NCBI RefSeq assembly: GCF_963678635.1
Contig: NC_087064.1
Location: 81,709,847-81,773,846, forward strand
Origin: Symsagittifera roscoffensis
Lineage: Eukaryota; Xenacoelomorpha; Acoela; Convolutidae
DNA: 64,000 bases
Reading direction: 5' to 3'
Part shown: piece after piece, positions 35,175 to 47,044 of the stretch
How positions within the stretch are numbered: position 1 is the first letter of the stretch
How the letters are laid out: each line of letters opens with the position of its first letter
Made by a program: the position numbers and the translations under genes
The notes under the pieces: generated by a model
Seen by the model: the letters and a program-made list of their open reading frames with translations, nothing else
What the model was told of the DNA's origin: nothing
The model's database searches: none

Positions 35175-38100
35175 TCAGTTCCGATTGGGCCAACCCCACG
35201 ACGGCCGCGGCACTTCCAGAACTCTTATAGGCTCATAATTAGCTGGAGAGGCACCGCGTGTCTCGCTGCTACCGATCACCGCAACAATCCACCTGATCAC
35301 CCGTGGCACATTCGCGAAGAAACTACCCCCGTTGCACCTCTGGAACTCCTGCCCTTGTACGTATTTGGATCTCGAATGGCTAACTACACCATAGAGGCAC
35401 TCAGGTACTCGTGTTTCGCATGCTAGTTTGTACAGGGGTCCCCCGTCATCCATCGCACATATGTTACTCCCCTCGAACATTGGCTGGGTGCAGATTTTGT
35501 CGGCTGCGCACCAGTCCATTCCCACAGGCATACCTAGAAGTCAAAATATTTTTTACAACTAAGCACTATCGAAACAACCTTGAGTTGAGTTTTCATTTGG
35601 ATAAATCTTCCTCCGAGTTTAATTTTGAGGAATTCAGTCTCTCGTGTCTACGTTTGGCAACATTATCAATCAAGCAATAATTGTGTAGGTATGTGTAAAT
35701 GATTTGAGTCCTGTGTTAATTTCGTCTCTAATTTGCTGCGCGAAGTAATTTCTGGTCTAAGTGCTCAGTTGCGTAGCCTTATAGATTTAATCCTTCCTAT
35801 TGAGAGCTTATCAAAATAATCCGGTCATTAACTAGTGTGGCAATAGCCTGGACAATTTTGTCTGGGAACCAAATGTCTTGGACACTTTTTGCATTTTGGA
35901 CTGTTTTTGCCGGGACATAAATGTCTGGGACACAAATGTCCTGACACGGATCTACAGACATTGCTAATTTTTTCACGGGGAAAAGAGTTTCAAACACGTA
36001 TAATAATTAATAATAATTTAGATCTGCGATTCGCAGAGGATATATGAAAGGCTTTGCAGCCTGTCTAAGCATAGTCCGTTTCTCAAGTTTCAAAAAATTA
36101 TATCAAACAGTTGGCTGCCAATTAGAAACTGTTTTCTACAAAACTTGCAAACCTGTACTAACTTGCCAATTTAATAACCAGAAATCAAGGATTAATCATC
36201 AGAAATTTCAATGTTTAATAAAAAACGGGTTATAACAAAAATCATATTTTTGCAGCAAACAGCCACAAAAAGAAGCAGCAAAGAGCAAGGGCAGATCTAG
36301 GATTTTCTCGAGGGGGGGGGGGGGACGGATTTTCAAAAAATTTTGTCGACCTTTTTTTAGTCAACTAAATTGATTTTTCGAGCTCTCTCAAAGCATAGAA
36401 AAGACCCTCTTTTGGTCAGTTTTTCTGCGCCGCAGGCAAACTTTTGTAAAAAAAAAAGGTCAAAAGGCATTTTAGGCACTTTTTGGAAAATTTTGACCAA
36501 AACATCGCTTTTTCGTTGCGCGCTTCCCCTTAAAGTTGGTATATTTTGGCGCCAAAGGGTCCGTCACCAAATATGGATATCTCAAAATAGTACAAAGGGG
36601 GACCCCTCTAAAGAGAATATAACTTAAAATATAAAAGAACTTACGTTTATGTACAACATATTTTTTTGAAATGCGACATGAAATGCTACTCAAACACTCG
36701 CCTGCAATCCTTTTAGTTTCGAATAAGTACGTCTCCATGAGTACATTCGAAATGGTCAGGTTCTTCTGAGTTGATGTCGACCCCAAACCACAAGTGGCTA
36801 GCGGTGTGCCCTCGGGCAGCTCTTCATCACAAATGGGTATTGGTCTACTGAATGAATTAGCGATTGGTGATCTAAGCTTCAGTAGAGCAAAGTTGTAGTT
36901 CGGTTCAGATGACAATTGGAAGCTAAAAATATTTTTTATTTCGATTATGAATCACATCGGAAAAACATTAGCCTATTTTTTCCCAAAAACTTTAGGCATC
37001 TCATCAGGGTCAAATTTGTTTTATATCGACCCAGTTGAGATATCATTAGCCCTAAATAGGATTCAGAAGGAGAAATTGAAATACTTTTTGATTCTATAAA
37101 AATAGTATAAATAGTTGACCACTTGTTAAAGAGCAGCCGAAACTGCATAAGTTAACGCAGCTGAAAAAACTCAGAGCTTTCATAAATCTTCAGAACTTTC
37201 TGAACGTCTCCGCATCTCAATCGAAAGGTCGGATGTTCGAGGTTCACCATGGTCCGTGCTCATTGGTTGAGGGTGAGGCAACATTACCCAGCCCAGAAAA
37301 ATGGCCAAAAAAATTGCATGTAGCTCTTAAGCAGGGGCACAACAGAGGTTCTCCGTAATGAGATGTACAGCTCGGATGTTGGTTCTTTCCCTCGTGGAAA
37401 AGTGTCTTCTGATTGTTCAACCGATAAACGGCACAAATGATCATCGATACCCTTCATTGTTTTCTTGAAAAGGATTTCGGATTTATTTTTTGAGATTATT
37501 TTAAAACTTGAATACCGCAAAAAGTTTTTCAAAAAACAATGAAAAAGATTGTGGTTTCTATTCGCAGAGGATCTATCGAAGGCTACCCTGCCTGCTGAAG
37601 GATAGTCAGTTTCTCTTATTTCTCCACATTCCATCTAAGTTAGTTAGCTGAATTACTTTTCCCCACTCAAGCCCTTTTTTGGCGTGAAAGAACTTTCATG
37701 TGCTATTACTATTGCAGGCGAAACCGGTCAAGCTGCGTTCGAGGTTTTGCCTTTAGTCGCAATATCATTTTTTCGCCAAAAAAATATATTTGTCACAAAA
37801 ATTCTGAATGAGATATTTTTCCCAATTTTGTTGATAGCGTAGTCCACACTGAAAACTTTTTACAAATGAAAAAGATATGATAATCTTCTTGTGATCCTAT
37901 ATTTAAAACTTTGACGCGTTTATAAGTGTTTATATGTATGATGATAACCTTTGATCTGTAAAAAAAACAGACCACGATTGATAAAATTGATAATGCTGTT
38001 TAACTGCAAGATTATAATCAAGTACGCAATGGGTTTTCTTACTGAAAAAAAACCTTGATTTTTGTGTTTTCGGACAAAACACAGAAAAAAAGTAGTAAAA

Positions 38101-41100
38101 TGGGGAAAAAACATTCTTTGGTTTATAGAAATCTTATTGTCACACAAATTTCGAATATGGGAGATTATTAAAGATTTTATATAAATGTTGTTCCGGCCTT
38201 TGAAAATGGGGAGGAACTTTGTATTCGGGTGTTTTCGTTTTTTTTCCGTTTTCCACGCAAAATCAGCTACCAAAATATTCATCGTAATAAGTCGAAAAAT
38301 GTACCAAAGTGAAGCCATTTCAGTAGTGATTACAAAATATCAAACATTTCTCAGTGTTGAGAAAAACTGGTTTGACATTTTTGGTCTAACTTCGAGCTAA
38401 TAAGATGAGCATGCACGTTTATAATAGCTTACTTATACTTAATTTAGGCAGTGAAAAATAGTTTAACTCAAGTAAAGTTAGTTTTTGGAGTTTTTAACGC
38501 CACTATGTGAATCGAAAACTTTGAAATTCTATAACGAATTTTTTCTTATTTTCGACAAAAACTATGTTTCTTCAAAAACTATTTTCCAATTGGCCTATAT
38601 TACTATTACTGTCGAATATGCCTAAGTTATATTTTTTCGTTCAGATTTGTTTATCACATCATGCAGAAAAACGACTTTAAATTGAATGAACTATTTTGTA
38701 TTTTATAAGAATATGGCAAGAACATTCTGTGCTGCCAGTACAGTAACCGGTTATCCTTGTTTTCTCTTTAAAACTATTTAGAAATTGTATATTTAGAAAC
38801 TTTGTTCAATCCGGATGATCAATTGAGGTCAACTGAGTTTAAAATCTAGTTTTCACAGAGGCGAAATTTCAATTCGCATACTCAAGCAAAATATGATCGA
38901 TGGGAAAAGCTGAATGGGAAAAACTGAATGGGAAAAACTGAATGAGTAAAATTTTGAGTCTACGCAATTTGTAAAGTGACGCACGCCAATTATAGGCCAC
39001 ATAATTGGTAATGATGCAAACCGATTATGATGACGCATTAGCAGTACCAGTCAATTTGAAAGAAGATATTTACCAACTAACATGCCTCAATTCATAGAGC
39101 GGACGCATGTTAACTAGTATACGAAAAAAAATCATTGAAAACATCCGAACCTCCCAGGTTTCCTTTGTTGCGGGTCTCTTTCCCTACCTCTAAGCTACCG
39201 ATCCAAGATACCTTAAAGTAAAAGTGCTATTTTTAATACAACAGTCTGTGTTAATATCCTTAGCATTAGCCGTACTCAATAGCTGATCATTGATCTTATG
39301 CACATAAGCACATACTGCAATAAAAGAACACTTTCAAAATGAACACTTATATTTACGACTTAGGTTGGAAAAAAAAAGAACGAGAGTGCATACTATCACA
39401 CAAGCTTTGCTTGTGTAAACAGCCTGATAGAACTGCGGCATGTTAATCGACACGCATAAAACTTGATCAGTCCAAACGAGATACGATATCCGACCAAAAA
39501 ATAGTAAACTTTTCCTGATCAATGCGAAATTTTTAATTTCAAGGTAGTTTTTCATTCGGGCCAGTTTTAGCGGCATAAAATGCTTCAATGATTGACATTT
39601 GATTAAAACCATGGAGGCGCTTCAACTAAACGGATTTGTCACAAATGGAGTTCAGAAGTAAAAAGACATTTCACCTCCGATTTTGTTAAGTTTCGGGGTT
39701 TTCACCGAAATTTTTCGTCCTAGATATCCATTTATTTGCCCACGAAGAGCTGCATTGTTCCGTTTTTTTATGTTCCAAACATATTCTTAAAAAATACAAA
39801 AACGTTGTTTCTTTTTTTTGAAATTAGTACCGTAGTGTAAATTTGTGAAGCACAACTCTGACAAATCAATTTTTTTTTGCTTTAAGCTCTGGGTATCAAA
39901 AATTCAATTTAAAATAAATCAAGTTTTTCAAAAACAGCATTTTATATAAGCAATTTTTTTTGGAGAAAAAGCATAGTCACAATGAGAACTCCTCGCATTC
40001 TTCGGAAGTTGAGGTATTTAAAGAGGACCTACTTACTTCCTATGAATGTATTTTGAAACGACGTAGTGACTTTCCCTCCCACTCTGGATGTTGTCGAACT
40101 CTCTGACTTCCACTAGTAACTCATTGACTGGAACAGAGGAGCAGATTGAGAGAAATATTTTTAAAACACATACACGTTAGAAAAACTTCATGACCTCAAG
40201 GAGAAAAAGAAGAGACTGCCTTACTTGGACTTAATGAACTTTATATATGGGTCTTTATAGACTAGATTGATGACGTATATTTCTTATATTGCTACAATTA
40301 TTTGACATCTACTTTTATACTTATTCCTCGAGGTACAAGATAAATATTTTTGATAAAAACAAACAGATTTCTACTTTCTCTCAAAATCTTGACACGTTAT
40401 AACAGTTGGGGAGCGGCGGTGAAGTGGTTACGTCTCCTCCTCTCAATCGAAAACTCGGATCTTCGAGGCCTACCATGGTCTGTAGGTGCTTGTTGCTTGA
40501 GGTTGAGGCAAAACATTACCAAGCCCAAAAAAAACTTGAATGTAGATCTTCAGCAGAAGCACAACAGCGGTTCATTTTTTGGGCCTTTCCGTTGTGCATA
40601 AATCGTCTTATAATTAAGCAGCCTTGTATCCAAAAAAATACATGTTTTTCTCAAAATCCTTCAAAGCAAACAACTGCTGCAACAAAAATTTCGAACAAAC
40701 AACTGCTGCAACAAAAATTTCAACTGCTGCAACAAAAACTTAAAAATATCAAACGTTTTTTATACATAACATATTCCTTAAATTTACACAGCTTGTTTTC
40801 TGGTTCTCGCAAACACTATCAAGAACACGAAAGCAAGCAGCTTTATAAAGTGCTATCAGAAAAAAGAGAAATAAGCCTCGAGTTAGTAAAAATTCGACAA
40901 GGTCTCGGATTCGATCTCTCTCCCACCTACTGCGAGCTAGAGAAAAAGATTCTCACGCACAAAATCACAAACAATAGCCACAAATAAAACAGAAAAAAGA
41001 TGCTATGAAATTTCTAATGCTGCGGATCGTACTAAGACACTAGCTGCTCGCTGGTGTAAAAATCCATTACGATTATAAAACTTCAACAAAAAATTCACAG

Positions 41101-43715
41101 CTGTTCCTTACCAAAAACTTTCCATCAAGCAAAGTATTTAATCAAACAGAAACAATAACCCCTTGTGGGTTGCGTAGCAACCGCGTATTTATACTCGTAA
41201 GTCGACATATACTGTATTAACTAATCAGAATCAACACATGAAGGCAAAAGTACGAAAATGTTCAATAATATTTATTTATTTCGTACTTTAGCTTTCTTGT
41301 CCCGACCCTTCGTTTAATACAGTATTTGTCTACGTACTGACGAGTATGAATAACGGATTGTATACATACTGCTACGTAACCCAACCAAAACTACATCGAG
41401 ATCCAAGAACAACCAAACAATAACAAAGTTGCTTGTATTAGGGCGAAGCCCTGAAGGTTCCAACTGCCCTTCAACTGCCCCCCCCCCCCACACTACAAAA
41501 AGATGTTCTTAGCGTCTAGTAACATATTAACAACACCAAACACTATGCCTCAGTTCAATTCGTAACAATTTATTGGCGGATTAAATATCCGCTTGTGTTA
41601 GCAGCACAAAATATATCGCGCTTTAATCATCCCAAATTAGAGAAACTGGCAATTTTCAAACCGTCATAACTTTTCAAAAAAAAAACAAGTAAAATATTTT
41701 TTCAAATTTGAGCTCAGGACATCACTGACTTTGAGATGGTATAAAAACTCCGTTCAAATACGGCTAGTTAAAAACGTAATTGCTCTGCAGAAAAAAAAAC
41801 ACCCAGAGCACAAATATTCAGTCACTTTCTTAGAAGGTCGGAACATAAAGAACGACCTGATCAACTAATAAACAAAACTGCACACACCACTTCGGTCTTT
41901 GATTTTAATTGATTTGTAACTATATATTTGATGTGTAACTTTATATCTTTATACCGGTAACTGAAGATTAGAACTATGCTCAGTATTGAAACAGACAGTT
42001 ATGTTGAACGTCACACATCAACAGAACAAACAAAACTCCTTTACGCTATATAGATTTTGATGACATTTTTGATTGAGAGCAAGAGCTATGAATTTAAAAC
42101 TATAAGAACTCTGGAATTTGAACGTCAAGTTGCATGATTCCCTTATTTCCCATGTTGGTTTTGGAAAGCAGAAATGGCCTGTCATTTAGTAAATTAATGT
42201 AAGGGAACCTAAAAAAGTCAAATTATCAAAATAGAAAAACGAGCGTAAATTTTTTGGGGAAATTTTTTCATGGAAAATGAGCGTTTAATAAGTTTTAATC
42301 GAACAGCACAGTTAGCCGCCAACAAAATGAATGCATCAGATGCAATGGAATTACGCGTTTTTTGGCTTTTTTTGAGGTCAACAAAAAAAGTTCGACCAAA
42401 TTTAGGAAATTTTTTGAAATCCATCCCTCTCAAAAAAATCCTGTACTCTCCCCTGAAAACGGCTTTTTCAAATCAAACGTAAGCAGGGAGTTGATGTGTA
42501 GTTGGAAAGCAGTCAATTGATCGCTGATCGATTGAAGTTTTTTATGTCGATAGTAAAATTTGAAAAAGTCGTATTTTTCAAAAAAAAAATTTGTTTGGGG
42601 TATCATTGCCTCGAAGAAAAATGTTACCAGGGTTGATGCTTCTCTGACTTTCTGTCTATATTCCAAAATATGTTAACTTTAGAACCTTTAAAATGTACGT
42701 AATTGCGTGTTTTTAGACATTTATAACAGAAAGTAGGCTGAATATGCGACTAATGCGGTCATTTTGTTTCACTGTGTTGCAGCGCAAATGTAAGCGAGAG
42801 TATAAATGCATATAAATGCACATGCATATAGGGCCAGTAGCCGAGCGTATACCGAGCGTTCGAATCCGAGCGGCAGTAGCCGAGCGTTCGAATCCCGCCT
42901 AGGTCATTTTCTTTCTAGAACTCAAATATGCCCCGAACTTAACCGTCTTTTCGCTCTAATTTGGTTCAGCCTTGATTAAAGCTGACCTTTAAAAAGAGCA
43001 ATTTGTCTCAAGGACAAATACCGGCCATTTTTGCAGTTTGTTTTGAGTTATGCAGATGTTTATGGCCGATGTAACCGATGTTGAAGTATGAAAAAATTCG
43101 CTATATTAAAAACTTTCCTGAGCTATTTTACCGATAAAATGCTCGTTAATTCAATTGTTTGAAATCAAATTTTTTTACAATTCGTGGAGATTGACGCGCA
43201 CAAACTGTGACACTAATGATTGGGTTGTGATATTAAGAATTTTGAAAATTATGAGCGTTGGAGAATCTGGCTATTGCTTCTTGATACTAGTTTCAATAGG
43301 TAATGGTAATAAACATGCTTCAGGTACCAACGAGCTAAAATCACCCCCATTACCCCATACCCTCTCACTAACCCAGACATTTTTGCACAGACATTGTTTT
43401 GAAGAAAATAATTTGCGTTTAAAAGAAACTAATTTTCTTACCATAGTAGTTATGAATACAATGCGCGGCTGTAAGGATCCAATTATTGGCTATTATAGAC
43501 CCCCCGCAAAACAGTCCGCCCGATCCCAGAAGTCGCACCTTCACGAAGAAATTTCGGGGAGGACTTCTCACTCCATTTACTATGAAGTTATTCACAAGGT
43601 CACTTTTGTTTCGAATTGACACAGCTTCACCCCATGTAACTGCAGAAATGTTTGCAATTAGTTGAGTTGAGTAAGATACAAAAAATAACCAAAAGGTTGA
43701 TGTTGGAATTTGCAT
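35175..43715 (-). CDS. Trypsin-fold (S1) serine protease homologue, probably inactive
   Basis: Exons on the minus strand: 43715-43442, 40127-40037, 36922-36645 and 35533-35175. Borders are GT/AG and phases fit (1,2,1), giving 333 residues and a stop. I chose the ATG at 43715 because it opens a hydrophobic signal-like segment (8-21); an in-frame ATG at 43781 would add 22 residues. IVNG (45-48) is the mature N-terminus motif, followed by CGGSIIANNWILTAAHC with His57 kept at residue 85. The Asp102 position is Asn132 (NYNFALLKL) and the Ser195 position is Asp244 (CAMDDGGPL); Asp194 is kept (243). The residue before IVNG is Phe, not Arg or Lys, so trypsin-like activation is not expected. About 35 residues extend past the final helix (IRWIVAVI). 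Family knowledge: such homologues act as binding or regulatory proteins (for example clip-domain SPHs), but no clip domain is present here. The frame is intact and splice sites are good, so I do not call it a pseudogene. Introns hold SINE-like repeats and MITEs. The target is unknown. Confidence 0.85.
36288..36618 (-). mobile_element. hAT-type MITE, copy 6, in intron 3 of the protease homologue
   Basis: It starts CAAGGGCAGATCTAGGATTT with a G run, then AATTGATTTTTCGAGCTCTC, GCGCGCTTCCCC and GGATATCTCAAAATAG. The right end stops about 27 bp before the donor of exon 3 and lacks the terminal CCGCCCCTG. Confidence 0.75.
37190..37440 (+). repeat. tRNA-derived SINE-like family 2, copy 1
   Basis: CTCCGCATCTCAATCGAAAG, GGATGTTCGAGGTTCACC (B-box-like), then CATGGTCCGTGCTCATTG, GTTGAGGGTGAGGCAACATT and GCACAACAGAGGTT are collinear with 40406-40640. 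It is in intron 2 of the protease homologue. Confidence 0.65.
38160..38410 (-). repeat. Dispersed repeat, inverse relative of 44570-44790
   Basis: GTTCCGGCCTTTGAAAATGG, TTTCCACGCAAAATCAG and the part ending GAAAAACTGGTTTGACATTT are the reverse of the block at 44580-44790 (GATTTTGCGTGGAAATCAA, CCCCATTTTCAAGGGTGGGA). A third relative is at about 46790-46870. Confidence 0.55.
38894..38946. repeat. 17-bp tandem repeat GAATGGGAAAAACT
   Basis: Three copies of a unit of about 17 bp (GGGAAAAACTGAATGGG and close variants), in intron 2 of the protease homologue. Confidence 0.8.
39142..39208 (-). repeat. tRNA-like stretch
   Basis: On the minus strand GGATCGGTAGCTTAGAGGTA looks like a D-arm with A box, and GGGAGGTTCGGATG like a B box about 40 bases later. 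The anticodon arm is not convincing, so it is more likely a SINE head or tRNA relic than a gene. Confidence 0.4.
40406..40640 (+). repeat. tRNA-derived SINE-like family 2, copy 2
   Basis: GGTGAAGTGGTTACGTCTCC (A-box-like), CTCTCAATCGAAAACTCGGA, TCTTCGAGGCCTACCATGGT (B-box region), then GCTTGAGGTTGAGGCAAAAC, TTACCAAGCCC and AGAAGCACAACAGCGGTTC match the copy at 37190. It is in intron 1 of the protease homologue. The reading frames across it are chance. Confidence 0.65.
40667..40745. repeat. Tandem repeat AACTGCTGCAACAAAAATTT
   Basis: Three imperfect copies of a unit of 22 to 31 bp directly after the SINE-like copy. Confidence 0.85.
40830..40990 (-). repeat. tRNA-derived SINE-like repeat, same body as at 1019, 46437 and 57930
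   Basis: The body AGCAGCTTTATAAAGTGC, then AATAAGCCTCGAGTTAGTAA and AATTCGACAAGG, is followed on the minus strand by the B-box-like AGATCGAATCCGAGACC. The tail ATAGCCACAAATAAA resembles the tails of the copies at 1190 and 58090. Confidence 0.6.
41166..41383. mobile_element. MITE related to the one at 5849-6066
   Basis: The ends GGGTTGCGTAGCAACCGCG and ATACTGCTACGTAACCC are inverse to each other. GTCGACATATACTGTATTAA left pairs with TAATACAGTATTTGTCTACG right. CTAATCAGAATC corresponds to CCAATCAGAATC of the other copy. The centre is A/T-rich. Confidence 0.7.
41416..41850 (+). mobile_element. 0.5-kb hairpin element, diverged copy
   Basis: It has the hairpin AGGGC-GAA-GCCCT, GGTTCCAACTGCC, CAAATATATCGCGC-like ATATATCGCGCTTTAATC, GAGCTCAGGACATCAC and the end GGTCGGAACATAA, collinear with 14714-15260 but clearly older. 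It shows the family is not confined to the tandem duplication. Confidence 0.65.
42352..42455 (+). mobile_element. hAT-type MITE, partial copy 7
   Basis: CGCGTTTTTTGGC, GAGGTCAACAAAAAAAGTTC, GACC and ATCCCTCTCAAAAAAATCCT match the 3' part of the family in the 2724 orientation. The ends are worn. Confidence 0.5.
42838..42905 (+). repeat. Doubled tRNA T-arm-like piece
   Basis: CAGTAGCCGAGCG occurs twice, and GAGCGTTCGAATCC occurs twice (ending CGAATCCGAG and CGAATCCCGCCTAGG). This is a B box in a partial tandem copy. No full tRNA can be built from it. Confidence 0.5.
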
Positions 43716-44189
43716 TGTTGAGTTTCGATTATTTTTGAATAGTGACAGAAGGATAGAAGATATTAAGTATTGATTTACCAATTCAATTTCAACCCGCCAA
43801 AAACAAATATAAACATGACTTGTTCAGTAAGGTCCGATGGTTTTGTTTAGACGCCTTGTTGACACCAGGCCATTCAAGGTCACCCTAAGCATAGCATTCG
43901 CGAACTTTCACCTGGGTATCATTGCGTAGTCAAATCCTCGCTAAAGTCAACGTTAAATTGACCCTATGCATTCGCGAACTTAATATACGTTCAATTACAA
44001 TATTGGCCCTATTATGAAAAAAAACGTGCTGCAGTTGTACGATTCGATCGTATTGCTCGAATAGTTTTGAATTGGTCACTGACGGGTGTAAATAATCATA
44101 TTTGTAACTCAATGATTGTTCACCACGTTTCTGGTCGTTGAATAATAAAAACCATTGAGCAGCAACATAGAGCAGACAACGCTTGAGAG

Positions 44190-44860
44190 ACAAAAAACAT
44201 GGAGAGCCGGTTGCTGTGCAAGTAACACTAAATGTTCTTTTTTAACCACCTTAAAATGTTATTCCGTTTTTCGTCAAATTAGTGTCGTTTTTTTGCTTGG
44301 TAAGATAAGAGCACTATAAGAACACGTTGAAAGTTATCGTATTTGATTTTATCGAAAACAGTTGTCCACAAAAAGGAACAAAAAACTGAAAAAATCCAAA
44401 ATTTTTCATTTTTTTGCACAATCACTATTTTTTAAAAATTTTCATTGCCAAGCAAGCTTTAATGAAGCTTCCAACTCCAGTTTACTTTTAAGTAAACTCA
44501 AGTTTTTTTAGCCTAAAAGACCATCTTTCTTATATAACGAACGTTACTCAATCGACTTTCTAGCTCAAAATTACACTACAACTCAAAAATTTCAGATCGG
44601 TTTTTCTCGACCCTGGGATATTTTGATTTTTTAAATTCCGTTCCAATCACAACTGAAAGAGCTTTAATGTGAGATATTACTCGGCTTAGTATAATTATTA
44701 GTTGAAGTTCCTGATTTTGCGTGGAAATCAAAAAAAAAAAAATCAAGACACACCTGAATACAATATTCGTCCCCATTTTCAAGGGTGGGAACAACGAAGA
44801 AAGCCGGTTGCTGCAAGATTATCAAAAAATGTTCCGGCGATGTTCAGAAAAGTAATGCAA
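44190..44860 (+). repeat. Dispersed repeats with GCCGGTTGCTG and GATTTTGCGTGGAAA
   Basis: Two related blocks in the same direction: 44205 (GAGAGCCGGTTGCTGTGCAA) and 44801 (AAAGCCGGTTGCTGCAAG). Between them 44570-44790 is inverse to 38160-38410. Confidence 0.5.
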
Positions 44861-45169
44861 AAAATGTTTTTTTTTTTCAATTTAGATTCGTTTTTTGTAC
44901 GTGGTGTGATGAGGGAGAACTATACTAATGCATAGAAAATTAGCAAATTAGGTATAATTGACAACAATTGTCTTCACAAAACGAAAAACAAACAAAAAAT
45001 GAAATACATTTTCAAAAATTTTCAATATTTATTCTAACTCTTGTGTGCAATATTTTTTGAAGTTTTTTTAACAAAAAATTGCCAAAGAAGCGCCAGTTGC
45101 AGCAAAACAAAACTAAATTTCTTGCAATTAAAATCAAAACTTCTTAGCCTAAATGACCTACTATCTTAA

Positions 45170-46140
45170 ACAGGAACAAAGCACAGTTCGCACCGCTTGC
45201 GATAGAACGCAAAAATAGCATGAACAAAGAGCAGACAAGAAATGAGACAAATGCTGCTAAATAATTTTTTTTTCAAATATCCAGAAACGCTAAGTCTTCA
45301 AAAAAATTCTTATCTTTGTCTCTGTTTGTCAAGAATAAATTTCAGTTTTAAAACACATAAGAAACAAGACAATTGAAAGTAATTTTGTTTCGCACAATTC
45401 TTACGAAGCTGTAACAAAACCGACAATTTTTGAGCATACGCCCAATCAATAAAAAAAGGTTTACTTTAAAACATTTTTGGAAAATACTTAACATAAAAAT
45501 ACCCGCTCAAAAGACTCACACGCAAAAAAAAACTTGTTTTGTTCATCCAACGACTCAATATGATGATAATAAGCTGAGAAATAACCCGATAAACTTTTAA
45601 GCCGAGTAAACAAAAAAAACGAAAAAACAGTTTTTATACCAAGCCGGAGTTGGTTATAATGAAACCAACAAAAAACATTTATTGAAAATAACAGGTGTTT
45701 GAAATACAGACACACTCAACTATGTCTATTGGTTGACAGAAGTGCAGATTTGATAAAATGATTCAGTTACTTTGTTGGAAAAGCTGTTAACAAGAAAAAG
45801 TCTGCGTTCCGAATTGATAACGCCTGCTAATCGCGAGCATTATATTTACATGCAAAACAATTTATGCAAACTAACCGACGGAGAAAAAATTTCAAAAAAA
45901 TTGCAATCAGAAATTCAGAAAAAAGCTGAAACTAAGCCGACAAAACAGACTGAAGATACTCCGAACAAGCAGGTCCCAGTCGGATCAAGCAAGTGTAAGT
46001 CTAGATGCGTTGGATAGCTGATTGATTTTGAATTTACTAGGAAGCAAGTTGAAACACGTGTTAATTACACATGCAGAATCTTGGAATAAATTTCTAAAGT
46101 CTAGTACCCGGTTGCAACACCCTTGCTTATCGCAAGGTAT
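45170..46140 (+). mobile_element. Composite repeat, copy 2
   Basis: It starts with CAGTTCGCACCGCTTGCGAT near 45186, has the CAATATGATGATAATAAG-type unit near 45556 and ends with CTAGTACCCGGTTGCAACAC and the hairpin CTTGC-TTATC-GCAAG (46122-46136). The palindromic start is weakened here. Confidence 0.5.
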
Positions 46141-46398
46141 ATAATGAACGTTACTCAATCACGTTACTAGCTCGAAACTACTGAACCATAGGCCGAATAA
46201 TATATCATATTAAAATTCTTTCAGTCGCAACTTGAACGTCATTAAAACGTTTTTCAAGTAACTCAGTGCCGAGAAAACTGCTCTGAAATTTTGGAGATTT
46301 AGTCTAGCAGACTAACTCTAAAAAAACGTGTTTTCTCGACACTGGGACCACTTTATGAAAATTTTCAATGTCGTTCAATTCACAGCAAAAAGAGTTTT

Positions 46399-46580
46399 AC
46401 ACAGAGGCGAAGCTGCGCCTCGCAAACACTTGCGAGAAACTGACAAAAAGCAGCTCTATAAAGTGCAATAAAAAAATTTAGAATTTAGCCTCGAAATAGC
46501 AAAAAATTCGCCTGCTTCTGAGATTTGAACCTACGACCTAGAGATTAAGAGGCTCACACACTAACCACTTAGCCTAGGAA
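46399..46580 (-). repeat. SINE-like repeat with tRNA-Lys(CTT)-like head
   Basis: On the minus strand, 46580 to 46510 reads AGGCTAAGTGGTTAGTGTGT, then an anticodon loop CTCTTAA and the T-arm region GTCGTAGGTTCAAATCTC. The loop and its context (CTCTTAATCTC, then GGTCGTAGGTTC) are those of tRNA-Lys(CTT). The anticodon and aminoacyl stems have mismatches. The body at 46437 is shared with 1019, 40830 and 57930. Just before it, 46399-46440 carries the composite-repeat start GAGGCGAAGCTGCGCCTCGC. Confidence 0.65.
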
Positions 46581-47044
46581 TCTTAATCGTCTCCAAACGG
46601 TAGCCAAAACAAAACTACAGACCAGATGCTAAGAATATCGTGATTATAGCAAGAAGGCACACAAGTGAACACTTTCAAGGAACACTTTAATTAGCAAATT
46701 ACGTTAGAAAAAAAGAAGGTTCTTAGTAACACACTAAGCAAGTGTAAATCTTATCTATCATTCGGCCTATGATTCCGATGCTTATAATTGTGACAAATGA
46801 TTTTGCGTGGAAAACAAAAAAACATACCCTAATACAAAGTTCCTCCTCATTTTAATATGGTCGGAACAATAACAACAAAAAGACTTCACTATCATTGAAC
46901 TTATAGCTGAGAGGCTAGCTCAGAGCCAACATTTCTTTTATGGAAATCGATCTCTTAATTCAGCAGCTTAAAAGCAAATTTAGGATACGAGTTTAAACTG
47001 ATACAGGCATAAATAAACGAATTTAAGTTCTTAATTCAATGAGT

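Larger units (their letters stand above)
43716..47044. other. Spacer between protease homologue and dehydrogenase, repeats only
   Basis: Holds the promoter side of the protease homologue and the 3' side of the dehydrogenase, dispersed repeats at 44190-44860, composite repeat parts at 45170-46140 and a tRNA-Lys-like SINE at 46437-46580. No exon was recognised. Confidence 0.5.

Noticed and set aside
35797-35997. 66-codon minus-strand frame with VPDIYVPAKTVQ-like repeats
   Set aside because: The repeats mirror a short DNA repeat (GGACACAAATGTC and variants) in an intron; there are no coding signals around it.
40406-40987. 193-codon plus-strand frame
   Set aside because: It runs through a SINE-like repeat, a tandem repeat and a second SINE-like repeat inside an intron of the minus-strand protease homologue.
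43155-43619. 154-codon plus-strand frame
   Set aside because: It is antisense to the first exon of the protease homologue, whose protein is clearly recognisable on the other strand.
46510-46580. Functional tRNA-Lys gene
   Set aside because: Anticodon stem and aminoacyl stem have mismatches, and the sequence is attached to a repeated body, so a SINE head or pseudogene is more likely.
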